From assembly GCF_000720425.1 (NCBI RefSeq), contig NZ_JOAJ01000005.1, positions 186,001 to 250,000 of the forward strand: a stretch of DNA of 64,000 nucleotides. The letters run 5' to 3'. Both the position numbers and the translations under genes were made by a program. The stretch is from Nocardia rhamnosiphila NBRC 108938. Its GTDB lineage: Bacteria; Actinomycetota; Actinomycetes; Mycobacteriales; Mycobacteriaceae. The notes below the pieces were generated by a model. The model did not search any database and was not told the DNA's origin. It saw only the letters and a list, made by a program, of their open reading frames with translations. Below are positions 56,329 to 64,000 of this stretch, piece by piece (positions within the stretch are counted from its first letter, which is position 1; every line of letters starts with the position of its first letter).

Positions 56329-56910
56329 TCACTCCGGGCGATATCTGGCCTTGATGTGGAACCGTTCGCCCTGCGGTCCGTAGATGCTCAGGTACTCCAC
56401 CGGATGCTCGTCGGCGTTGCCGAACCAGTGCGGCAGATGGGTGTCGAATTCGGCCACTTCACCCGGGGTCAGGATCATGTCGCGGTCGCCGAGGATGAGT
56501 CTGAGTTTGCCGTTGAGCACGTAGAGCCAGTGGTAGCCCTCGTGGGTGTGCATCTCGGGTTCGGCGGCGGCGCGGCCGGACAGGATCTGCTTGTAGGCCT
56601 GCAGGCCGCCCGGTCGGCGGGTCAGCGGGATGAAGGTCTGGCCGTGCCGGGTCACCGGGCGGGTGTGGACCCGGGGGTCGCCGGTCTCCGGCGCGTCGAC
56701 CAGTTCGTCCAGCGGCACCTGGTGGGCCTTGGCCAGCGGGAGCAGCAGTTCGAGGCTGGGTTTCCGCTGGCCGGATTCCAGGCGCGAAAGGGTGCTCACC
56801 GGGATGCCGGTGACCTCGGACAGTGCCGCCAGCGTCGTACCGTTGCGGCGGCGCAGTTCGCGCAGCCGCGGGCCGATCGCATCGATGACCTCGCCGAACT
56901 CCCGATCCAT
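56329..56910 (-). CDS. XRE-cupin transcriptional regulator
   Basis: 193 residues. N-terminal HTH (~10-65): RLRELRRRNGTTLAALSEVT, IPVSTLSRLESGQRKPSLE. C-terminal cupin (~100-190): MHTHEGYHWLYVLNGKLRL (in part), VAEFDTHLPHWFGN with the usual His/Glu metal ligands. The ATG at 56910 lies close after a promoter (TTGACA at 56940-56945 on the minus strand), and is probably leaderless. The palindrome at 56927-56944 overlaps this promoter and lies between this gene and the divergent methyltransferase, so it may regulate both. Confidence 0.88.
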   Translation of the reverse strand: MDREFGEVIDAIGPRLRELRRRNGTTLAALSEVTGIPVSTLSRLESGQRKPSLELLLPLAKAHQVPLDELVDAPETGDPRVHTRPVTRHGQTFIPLTRRPGGLQAYKQILSGRAAAEPEMHTHEGYHWLYVLNGKLRLILGDRDMILTPGEVAEFDTHLPHWFGNADEHPVEYLSIYGPQGERFHIKARYRPE

Positions 56911-56926
56911 ACCTCTATTGCAGAAC

Positions 56927-56944
56927 TGGCAAATAAATTTGTCA
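56927..56944. promoter_or_regulatory. Palindrome between XRE-cupin and methyltransferase genes
   Basis: TGGCAAATAAATTTGTCA is an imperfect palindrome (seven of eight pairs) that overlaps the minus-strand TTGACA hexamer. It is the best candidate operator for the XRE-cupin protein. Confidence 0.55.
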
Positions 56945-57000
56945 AGCCGGCTGTTTGCCCGGATGCTGGGGAACACACCTCACGAGACCAGGAGTAACGG

Positions 57001-57648
57001 ATGGACCAGCAGTTCTGGGACGATATGTACGGCGAGAGCGAACAGCGGTTCAGCGGTTTGCCCAACGATGCGCTGGTCGCGGAAGTGACCGGTATGGCAC
57101 CCGGCCAGGCCCTCGATCTCGGCTGCGGTGAGGGGGCGGACGCCTACTGGCTGGCCGAACACGGCTGGCAGGTCACCGCGGTGGATATCTCGCAGGTCGC
57201 GCTGGACCGCGCGGCGGCCGGGCATCCGGAGATCTCGTGGCAGCGCGCCGATATCACCGTCACGCCGATGCCGGCCCGCTCCTTCGATCTGGTGTCGGCC
57301 CACTATTTCCCGATCGTGCACGAAACCGATCACGCCACCGTGCGCGGGCTGCTCGAGGCCGTGGCCCCCGGGGGGACCCTGCTGTTCGTCGCGCACGACC
57401 CCACCGAATTCCCGCCGCGCGAAGAACATTCGCACGAGGGCGGGCATTCACACGAGGGCGGGCATGCGCACGAGGGTGACGGGCCTTCACCTCGATTCGA
57501 CCCCTACGACTTCTATCAGCCGTCCGAGATCGTCGAACTCCTCGGCGACGGCTGGACCGTGGAGGTCGACGAGCGGCGCGACCGCAACCGGCCCGCCGCC
57601 GGACATCAGGTCAAGGACCTCGTTGTGCGGGCGCGGCGGGTGAACTGA
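57001..57648 (+). CDS. Class I SAM-dependent methyltransferase with His-rich loop
   Basis: 215 residues. Motif I ALDLGCGEGADAYWLAEHG, the acidic end of strand 2 in VTAVDISQVALDRA, and post-motifs FDLVSAHYFPI and APGGTLLFVAHDP show a Rossmann methyltransferase of the TehB/Methyltransf_11 type. Between residues 141 and 160 there is a triple repeat (HSHEGG, HSHEGG, HAHEGD) with six histidines that could bind a metal. Substrate unknown. AGGAG precedes the ATG by six bases. Divergent from the XRE-cupin gene with a shared palindrome. Confidence 0.87.
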   Translation: MDQQFWDDMYGESEQRFSGLPNDALVAEVTGMAPGQALDLGCGEGADAYWLAEHGWQVTAVDISQVALDRAAAGHPEISWQRADITVTPMPARSFDLVSAHYFPIVHETDHATVRGLLEAVAPGGTLLFVAHDPTEFPPREEHSHEGGHSHEGGHAHEGDGPSPRFDPYDFYQPSEIVELLGDGWTVEVDERRDRNRPAAGHQVKDLVVRARRVN

Positions 57649-57832
57649 CACCGCGGCGCGGGCCGGCCGCCCGATACCTGTCCCTCTCGGGTTCCGGTGA
57701 TCGGCCGGGTCCGCGCGTCGTAACCCGGTTCCATCAGAGCTGATTGCTATCGTCGGCTCCACCTGTGTGCGGAAACTATTGTCCGCGCCGACTGTGCGCG
57801 GAAACCGGAACCACGAGGTGGAGGGTTTGTTC

Positions 57833-60346
57833 ATGCGGCTGTACCGGGTTCACGGGCTCGCGGCCGCCGCGGCCGCCACCGTGGTAGTCGTCGTGACCGT
57901 GATCCTGGTGGTGGCAGCACAATCCACGCACCACCCGGTGCACCGGGACACCTCCCCGGCGGTATCGCCGGCCGAACTCGCCCAGCAGTGGACCGACCTG
58001 CACGACGGCCCGCAGCCGTATCCCGAAACGCAGATCGACAAAGACGTACTGATCACCATGAGCGACGGTGTGGTGCTGAAAGCCGATGTGTACCGGCCCG
58101 CGGCGGCCGGCGGTGCGGTGGAGACCCGCCCGCTGCCGACGATCGTCACCATGACGCCGTACTCGAAAATGATGTCGAGCATGATCGATTCGGCGATGGG
58201 CGATCCCGAAGTGCGCCGGTGGACCATGGACCTGGTGCGCCGGATCAACCTGACCGGCACCCCGATCAGCGGTTTCGAGGATCTGCTGCACGCACTGGAC
58301 GGCGGCACCGTGGCGACCGTGCTCGGGCTCGACAGCCAACTCGTCCGCGCCGGTTACACGGTCGTCTCCGTGGATGTGCGCGGTACCGGGCAGTCGCAGG
58401 GGCTGTGGGACACCCTCGGTGAGCGCGAACAGCTCGACACCCGCGAGGTGATCGAATGGTCGGCACGGCAGCCGTGGTCCAACGGGCGGGTCGCCATGAG
58501 CGGCGGCTCCTATGCCGGGATCAACCAGTTGCGTGCCGCGGAGAACGCCCCGAAACCGCTCCAGGCCATCTTCCCGGTCGAACCGGGTAGCGATCTCATG
58601 CGCGATGTGGTGGCGCCGGGCGGCGGTGTCGGCGTGACCTTCCTGCCGCTGTGGCTCAACCAGGTGAACCAGAACAAGCTCATGCCCGATGTGAAGGCCA
58701 TGCTCAACGGCACCTTCGACTGGCAGTGGCTCAGCGACCGCATGGCCGATCCGGCGACGAACTACGATCTGCTCGCCCAGGCGCTGCTCACCCCGTCCCT
58801 GCGGGACATGCCGCCGGCCCTGGCCGACGCACTGGACGAGAACAGCGCCTTCCGCCAAGGGATCATGGGCCATCCGGAGAAGATCACCGTGCCGACCTTC
58901 GTCTACGGCGGCTGGCACGATATCTTCGCCAACAGCGCGACCACGCTCTACAATGACATCCCTCTGCCGCCGGGCCGCAAACAGCTCATCGTCGGCGACA
59001 CCTACCACGCCAACCCCGGTGCCGGGACCGGACGCCCCGGGGCCCCGCCGCGCCTGGACGTGCTGCAACGCGCGTGGTTCGACCATTGGCTCAAGGACAT
59101 CGACAACGGCATCACCGACTACGGTCCGGTGATCGTCTGGGAGCAGGGCGGGGACTGGGTCGTGCTCGACCGGTTCCCGCAGCCGGGTATGACGCACCGG
59201 CGGGTGTATCTGTCGGGGGCGGCGAGCGGAACGACCGGCGACTCTCTCCACGACGGCTCGCTCACCGTCCGACCGGGCGCCCCCGAACGGCTCACCGTGT
59301 CCCCGGGCCTGACCAATTTCTGCTCGCGGGACATGGCGCAGGGTTCGGCGGGAATCGGCGCGGCACTGGATTTGTGCGCCAAGGATTCCCGGATCGCCGA
59401 ACGTAACGCGCTCACTTTCACCAGCGAGCCCATCGCCGAACGCACGATCCTGTCCGGCCCGATCAATGTGCACCTCAACACCGTGCACGACACCGCGGAC
59501 GGCTACTGGAACGTGACGGTCAACGATGTGGCGCCCGACGGTACCTCGACCGTACTGAGCACCGGCCAGCTCACCGCGTCGCTGCGGGCGATCGACGAGT
59601 CCCGCAGTACCCGCTCGGCCAACGGTGATCTCACCGCGCCGCACAATCCGCTCACCCTCGACAGTGTGCAGAAAGTGGTGCCGGGGGAGCCGGTGACGCT
59701 CGATATCGCGGTCATCCCGATTCAGGCGGTACTGGTGCCCGGGCACCGGCTGCGTCTCGACGTATTCGCCGGCAATTCGCCCAAGGCACTGGCGTTCCGG
59801 CCCATGCTGAACAACAGCGAGCTCGCACCGCAGCATCTGGAACTGGATCCGGCCGCGCCGAGTTTCGTCAACCTGCCCACCGACCGGCCGCTGTTCGTCT
59901 CGCCCGCCGAACCGGCCCAGGCCGCGCCGCGCTCGGTACCGGCTCCGACTTCACAGCCGGTACCGGCACCGCAGCCCGCGCAGGCCCCGACTCCGCCCGT
60001 GGCACCGGCGACCCCGGCCACGGAGCCGAGCGCCCCGAGCGCCCCGCAGCCCGCACAGTCCGCGCCGCAGCCCGGCGAGCCGACCACGCCGCCTGCCCGG
60101 CCGACCCCGCGGCAGGCCGAGGCCCCCGCGCCCCAGGCGGTCCCGGCCGCCCCGGCCCCGGCCGCGCCACCGGCCCCCGTGACCCCTTCCACCGAGGTGC
60201 CGGCCGCGCCCGACCCCGCCGCACGCCCCGCCGAGATCGCGCCCCGGGCGGCTCCCGCCGTGGTCCCGCACACCACGCAGCCCGTGGTGCCGCACCCGGA
60301 CTCCGCCGGGCCCGGCACGCCGGGGCCGGCGCCCGCCCGGCCGTAA
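57833..60346 (+). CDS. Exported CocE/NonD-type S15 hydrolase with Pro/Ala tail
   Basis: 837 residues. An N-terminal membrane helix or signal (~8-33, AAAAAATVVVVVTVILVVAA) leads to an alpha/beta-hydrolase S15 domain: nucleophile Ser in AMSGGSYAGINQ, MSDGVVLKADVYRP, VSVDVRGTGQSQG, and a catalytic-His candidate in VGDTYHANPG. A C-terminal jelly-roll (X-Pro dipeptidyl-peptidase C-terminal type) covers ~475-690. The last ~145 residues are Pro/Ala-rich and could span the cell wall. It may be an esterase or peptidase; substrate unknown. GGAGGG precedes the ATG by seven bases. Confidence 0.88.
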   Translation: MRLYRVHGLAAAAAATVVVVVTVILVVAAQSTHHPVHRDTSPAVSPAELAQQWTDLHDGPQPYPETQIDKDVLITMSDGVVLKADVYRPAAAGGAVETRPLPTIVTMTPYSKMMSSMIDSAMGDPEVRRWTMDLVRRINLTGTPISGFEDLLHALDGGTVATVLGLDSQLVRAGYTVVSVDVRGTGQSQGLWDTLGEREQLDTREVIEWSARQPWSNGRVAMSGGSYAGINQLRAAENAPKPLQAIFPVEPGSDLMRDVVAPGGGVGVTFLPLWLNQVNQNKLMPDVKAMLNGTFDWQWLSDRMADPATNYDLLAQALLTPSLRDMPPALADALDENSAFRQGIMGHPEKITVPTFVYGGWHDIFANSATTLYNDIPLPPGRKQLIVGDTYHANPGAGTGRPGAPPRLDVLQRAWFDHWLKDIDNGITDYGPVIVWEQGGDWVVLDRFPQPGMTHRRVYLSGAASGTTGDSLHDGSLTVRPGAPERLTVSPGLTNFCSRDMAQGSAGIGAALDLCAKDSRIAERNALTFTSEPIAERTILSGPINVHLNTVHDTADGYWNVTVNDVAPDGTSTVLSTGQLTASLRAIDESRSTRSANGDLTAPHNPLTLDSVQKVVPGEPVTLDIAVIPIQAVLVPGHRLRLDVFAGNSPKALAFRPMLNNSELAPQHLELDPAAPSFVNLPTDRPLFVSPAEPAQAAPRSVPAPTSQPVPAPQPAQAPTPPVAPATPATEPSAPSAPQPAQSAPQPGEPTTPPARPTPRQAEAPAPQAVPAAPAPAAPPAPVTPSTEVPAAPDPAARPAEIAPRAAPAVVPHTTQPVVPHPDSAGPGTPGPAPARP

Positions 60347-60456
60347 CCCCGGTTCGGGCCGCCGCTATGCGGACCGTGACCCGAACATGACGCAGATCAC
60401 CGGGCGATTCACCCGGACCGGCCGGTGCGCGGCCGCGGCGTCGTAAGGTTTCGCCC

Positions 60457-61467
60457 ATGGTGTCGCAGGAGAGGGCCGAATTGGTGCGGTCGGCGGCCGA
60501 GGCGAGCCTGCTCGCCGGTCGCCGGCGCTACAACCGCAACGAGGTGGCCGAAAGAGCCGAGGTGACGCCGGAGCTCGCCCGGCGGCTGTGGGTCTCGCTC
60601 GGTTTCCCGGCCAGCGAGGACGACAGCGCGCGCGATTACACCGACGCCGATATCGCCGCCATCAAACGGTTCCGGGAGGTGGGCACGCTGGCGGGAGCCG
60701 ACACCCGGCAGCAGGCCGCGACGGCCCGCACCATCGGGCAGACCATGGCGCGGCTGGCCGAATGGCAGGTGGATCTGGTCCTGGCCGAGATCGATCGACG
60801 CGTCGCCGCGGCCGGAGCGGACGGGGATCGCGAACAGATCACCCGGACCGCCACCGCGGAAACGGTGGAACTGCTGGAGAGCCTGCTGTCCTATGCCTGG
60901 CGGCGCCACCTCGACGCGGCACTGTCACGGAATCTGGAGGATTCCGGTCCGCCCGCCGATTCGACCCGAGCGCTGGCCGTCGGGTTCGCGGATATGGTCG
61001 GCTACACCCGGCTGACCCGGCATCTGCATCCCGACGAGCTGTCCACGCTGCTGGAGGCGTTCGAATCCACCACCAACGACGCGATCGCCGAGAACGGCGG
61101 CTGGGTCATCAAGAACGTCGGCGACGAAGTGATGTTCGCGGCCGAATCGCCGCTGGCCGCGGCCCGGATCGCGCTGGCCCTCCAGGAATCCACCATGACG
61201 GTGGGCACCACGCCGGAGCTGCGGATCGCGCTGGCCTACGGGCCGGTGCTGCAGCGTTTCGGTGACCTGTACGGCTCGGTGGTGAACATCGCCGCCCGGC
61301 TCACCGGTGTCGCCCGGCCGGGCACGATCCTGGTGGACGACGGGGCCGCGGCGGAATTGGACGGCGAGCCCGAGTTGAGCATCAAACACCTGCGCAGTGT
61401 GCGCGTGCGAGGGTTCAACCGGCTGCGCCCGCACCTGCTCCGCCGTAACGGCCGGGCCGCATCCTGA
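60457..61467 (+). CDS. Class III adenylate cyclase with N-terminal regulatory domain
   Basis: 336 residues. The catalytic domain (~170-330) has metal Asp179 in GFADMVGYTRL and Asp223 in KNVGDEVMF, adenine-selecting Lys219 and Asp270, and transition-state Asn277 and Arg281 in SVVNIAARLT, so it should make cAMP. The N-terminal ~160 residues (NRNEVAERAEVTPELARRLW and helices) resemble the pH-sensing autoinhibitory domain of M. tuberculosis Rv1264. Cytoplasmic, no membrane helices. A CpdA-like phosphodiesterase is encoded at 40140-40916. Confidence 0.92.
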   Translation: MVSQERAELVRSAAEASLLAGRRRYNRNEVAERAEVTPELARRLWVSLGFPASEDDSARDYTDADIAAIKRFREVGTLAGADTRQQAATARTIGQTMARLAEWQVDLVLAEIDRRVAAAGADGDREQITRTATAETVELLESLLSYAWRRHLDAALSRNLEDSGPPADSTRALAVGFADMVGYTRLTRHLHPDELSTLLEAFESTTNDAIAENGGWVIKNVGDEVMFAAESPLAAARIALALQESTMTVGTTPELRIALAYGPVLQRFGDLYGSVVNIAARLTGVARPGTILVDDGAAAELDGEPELSIKHLRSVRVRGFNRLRPHLLRRNGRAAS

Positions 61468-61583
61468 CCGGCACCAGCGGCATTCTCCATTTCAACATAT
61501 GGAATTTCTGACAACGTAAATGCCACTGTGGGTAGGGTCGTCGAGGGAGCCGGTTGCGGCTCACGCGTGAAAAGGAGACCAGG

Positions 61584-61871
61584 ATGGCCAAGGGCTACGT
61601 CATCGTGACCGAGCTGATCAAGGACCCGGCGGGGATGGCCGAATACGGTAAGGCGGCCGGTAAAGCCATGGCCGCCGGTGTGAAGGTCCTGGCGGTCGAC
61701 ACCAAGTTCGAGGTCCTCGAAGGGGAATGGCCCGCCACACAGACCGTGGTGCTGGAATTCGAATCTCCCGAAGCGGCCCGTGCCTGGTACGAGTCCGAGG
61801 AATACCAGGCGGCGATCCCGCTGCGACAGGCGGCCGCGGACTGCAACGCGGTAATCGTCAACGGGCTGTAA
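61584..61871 (+). CDS. DUF1330 family protein
   Basis: 95 residues, a ferredoxin-like dimeric alpha/beta-barrel fold typical of DUF1330: KGYVIVTELIKDPAGMAEYG, then VVLEFESPEAARAWYESEEY and QAAIPLRQAA. Function unknown. AAGGAG lies seven bases before the ATG; an upstream in-frame start at 61554 is less likely. The upstream gap has an AT-rich patch with CTGACA and TAGGGT that may be its promoter. Confidence 0.9.
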   Translation: MAKGYVIVTELIKDPAGMAEYGKAAGKAMAAGVKVLAVDTKFEVLEGEWPATQTVVLEFESPEAARAWYESEEYQAAIPLRQAAADCNAVIVNGL

Positions 61872-61996
61872 CCGCCCGGGCTCGCGCGCGGCCTGTCCGG
61901 CCCTCCGGTCGTAGCGGTTGCCGCCGCTGTGGCCGGGCGCGCGACCCGAGCCGCGCGTTCGGAGCCGCGGCCGGGCCGGGTATCTAGGCTGGCGAG

Positions 61997-62932
61997 GTGA
62001 CCATCTCCGAGCGCATCACACCGACCGGCCGCTCGATCGCGCTGGAGCTCTCCGGCGTGCGCGCCGAGATCGGCACGGTGGCCGCCGTCCTGCGTGGGCT
62101 GACCGTCGGCGGTGTCGCGGTCACCGAATCGGTTCCGGCCGGGGCGACACCGCCGATGGGCGCCGGAATCGTCCTGGCGCCCTGGCCCAACCGGGTACGC
62201 GACGGTATCTGGATTCTCGACGGGCTACCCCAGCAACTCGATATCACCGAACCGGCGCGTTCGAACGCGATCCACGGGTTGCTCCGCAACACCGGCTACG
62301 AGGTGCGGGAACTGTCCCCCGCCGCCGTGACCCTGGGCGCGCTGATACCGCCTCAGCACGGCTGGCCGTTCCTGCTGGACACCTGGGTGCGCTACGAACT
62401 GCGCCCCGACGGGCTCGCCGTGACCCACGGCGTGGTGAACCACGGAGATCGGCCGGCGCCGTACGCCGTGGGCGCGCACCCATACTTCCGAATAGGTGAG
62501 ACACCGGTCGAGGACCTGGTGCTGACGGTTTCCGCCGCAACCTATCTCGAGGTCGATGCCCGCATGAATCCGGTGGCCGAACACCCGGTCGAGGGCACCC
62601 GCTACGACCTGTGGGCCGGTGTGCCGCTGTCACAGCTGGACCTGGACACCCCGTTCGGCGGGGTGACACCCGCGGCGGCGGCCCGGCTCACCGCACCCGA
62701 CGGTTCGACGGTAGAACTCGCGCAGGACACCGGCTGGGAGTACCTGCAGGTTTTCACCCCGCGGGAGTTCCCGCGGCCGCGGGGCCGGGGACTCGCGGTC
62801 GCGCTGGAACCGATGACCGCCCCGCCGAACGCGTTGAACTCGGGTGACGGATTGCGTCACCTCGCACCCGGTGAACGGTGGGAGGGCGGATGGCGTATCC
62901 GGTACACGCCCGGGCCGAATCGGGATCGCTGA
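61997..62932 (+). CDS. Aldose 1-epimerase family protein
   Basis: 311 residues, galactose-mutarotase fold: WPNRVRDGIW (Asn-Arg pair), NAIHGLLRN, catalytic His in VGAHPYFRIG, and the catalytic Glu in VALEPMTAPPNALNSG. It interconverts alpha and beta forms of aldoses; the sugar is unknown and no sugar operon is beside it. The GTG start follows TAGGCT (61985-61990) by six bases and may be leaderless. Convergent with the LysR gene. Confidence 0.9.
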   Translation: MTISERITPTGRSIALELSGVRAEIGTVAAVLRGLTVGGVAVTESVPAGATPPMGAGIVLAPWPNRVRDGIWILDGLPQQLDITEPARSNAIHGLLRNTGYEVRELSPAAVTLGALIPPQHGWPFLLDTWVRYELRPDGLAVTHGVVNHGDRPAPYAVGAHPYFRIGETPVEDLVLTVSAATYLEVDARMNPVAEHPVEGTRYDLWAGVPLSQLDLDTPFGGVTPAAAARLTAPDGSTVELAQDTGWEYLQVFTPREFPRPRGRGLAVALEPMTAPPNALNSGDGLRHLAPGERWEGGWRIRYTPGPNRDR

Positions 62933-63016
62933 AGCGCGCGGTGCGTGCGGACGGCGCCCAGTGGGTCGCCCGGCCACCTCGCCTTGTTCCGCTGACCTGC
63001 CCGGACACGAGCACAC

Positions 63017-63946
63017 TCAGTCGCGCGGGGCGATCTCGGTCACCGCCGCGCGCAATCGCTCCGAGCGCGGCGAATGCGCGGTCGTTTCGTTCCAGACCAA
63101 GGCGAAGGTGCAGGGCGGCAGGTCGGTGACCGGGACATACGCGAGGTCGGGCCGGGGGTACAGCCGGGCCGCCGCCGCGGGTACGAAGGCGACCGCCCGG
63201 GTGAGCGCGACCGTATTCAGCAGGGATTCGAAAGTGCTGCCGTGGCTTTCGGCCGGCCGGGCGCGGGTGCCGTCCGGCCGGGGATCGGCGGTCCAGAACG
63301 CGCGACCCTCGGGGAAGGTGGACGGTGACATCTCCACGACCGGGTGTTCCGCGAGGTCCGCGAGAGAGAGGATGTCGCGGGCGGCGAGCGGGTCGGTGGC
63401 CGAAAGGCAGGCCAGGCGGGGCTCCACCACGAGCGGCTGGGCGTGGAGGCCCGCGGGAACCGGTAGATGGACGAAGGCGGCATCGATTTCACCGCGTTCG
63501 AGGGCGGTCAGCTGTGCGGTGAAGGTTTCCAGTACCCGCACCTGCGGTTGCGGGTTCGCGAACGCGTCCAGCACAGCGCGGATCTCCGGTATCGAGCCGA
63601 AGCCCTCGCACACCCCGATCCGCAGTGTGTCGTCGCCGACGGCCAGATGATATGCCGCGCGGCGCAGGTCGTCGGCGGCGGTCACCACGCGCCGGGCGTG
63701 CGGTAGCAGCTCCCGTCCGGCCTCGGTGAGTTCGACGTGCCGGCTCGTGCGCTGGAATACCCGCACTCGTAACCGGTCCTCCAGGGCGCGGATCTGCTGG
63801 CTCAGCGCCGGCTGGGTGAGATAGAGGCGGCGCGCGGCGCGGCCGAAATGCAATTCCTCGGCCAGTATCAGCAGCAATCGGAGCTGGTGCGGAGTGGGAT
63901 CGTCACCGTTGGAAACCGCTGTATTCGCCGAATCGATAATGGACAT
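63017..63946 (-). CDS. LysR family transcriptional regulator
   Basis: 309 residues. N-terminal winged HTH (~18-77): LLILAEELHFGRAARRLYLT, QPALSQQIRALEDRLRVRVF. The substrate-binding domain follows (LRIGVCEGFGSIPEIRAVLD, ERGEIDAAFVHLPVP). An N-terminal extension of about 17 residues precedes the HTH. LysR proteins usually control a divergent gene, which here would lie beyond the window end. The inducer is unknown. Confidence 0.92.
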   Translation of the reverse strand: MSIIDSANTAVSNGDDPTPHQLRLLLILAEELHFGRAARRLYLTQPALSQQIRALEDRLRVRVFQRTSRHVELTEAGRELLPHARRVVTAADDLRRAAYHLAVGDDTLRIGVCEGFGSIPEIRAVLDAFANPQPQVRVLETFTAQLTALERGEIDAAFVHLPVPAGLHAQPLVVEPRLACLSATDPLAARDILSLADLAEHPVVEMSPSTFPEGRAFWTADPRPDGTRARPAESHGSTFESLLNTVALTRAVAFVPAAAARLYPRPDLAYVPVTDLPPCTFALVWNETTAHSPRSERLRAAVTEIAPRD

Positions 63947-64000
63947 ATTATCAATCTACGCGGATGCGAATCGTCAGATCGTTGCCGCCGCGCCGATGCG

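Overview
The window is chromosomal DNA from a high-GC actinomycete, most probably a Nocardia or close relative (inference). Reasons: GC is near 70% through most of the window, GTG starts and apparently leaderless genes are common, and the gene order over the first 31 kb follows, from memory, the Mycobacterium tuberculosis Rv0877-Rv0906 neighbourhood (DUF3027 protein, DUF2530 protein, MarR regulator, rRNA methyltransferase, DUF2537 protein, sepH, serC, citA, gltA2, prrB-prrA, accD3, echA6, metallo-beta-lactamase-fold protein). No rRNA, tRNA, CRISPR array, prophage or transposase gene was seen.

Layout. 0-8.5 kb: DUF3027 protein, a sacsin-like GHKL ATPase, TetR and MarR regulators, small membrane proteins and a SPOUT RNA methyltransferase. 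8.7-16.3 kb: cell division and central metabolism (sepH, serC, citA, pdxH, gltA2, an FKBP isomerase). 16.4-18.4 kb: the PrrB-PrrA two-component system, followed by a structured repeat element. 18.8-26.7 kb: a secreted hemophore-like protein, prpE, and a complete conservon (cvnABCD: histidine-kinase-like protein, roadblock protein, DUF742 protein, small GTPase). 26.8-32.2 kb: accD3, an Xre regulator with a small membrane protein, an aldo/keto reductase, echA6 and a metallo-hydrolase. 32.2-35.0 kb: LigD, the non-homologous end-joining ligase, between two paralogous MT0933-type small proteins. 35.0-38.0 kb: an ECF vitamin/metal importer with both ATPases fused to a membrane domain. 38.1-42.4 kb: a CDF metal exporter, an AraC regulator, a CpdA-type phosphodiesterase, a second copy of the structured repeat and a pseudouridine synthase.

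42.6-50.9 kb is a respiratory nitrate module, narK-narG-narH-narJ-narI. Successive genes overlap by 1-4 bases, and a 46-codon tandem-repeat reading frame links narK to narG. 50.9-54.1 kb looks like a small accessory island: its base composition is lower in GC and codon use is less biased. It carries a 2H phosphoesterase-like protein, an XRE regulator with a repeat C-terminus, and three small unrecognised genes including a 13-cysteine protein. 54.2-64 kb holds a thiolase, an NlpC/P60 hydrolase, an XRE-cupin regulator facing a methyltransferase with a histidine-rich loop, an exported S15-family hydrolase, a class III adenylate cyclase, a DUF1330 protein, an aldose 1-epimerase and a LysR regulator.

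The observations most worth following are the paired hairpin repeat family (18.5-18.8 and 40.9-41.1 kb), whose two long copies show a compensatory base-pair change, the three-step ATG repeat between narK and narG, and the island at 51-54 kb.
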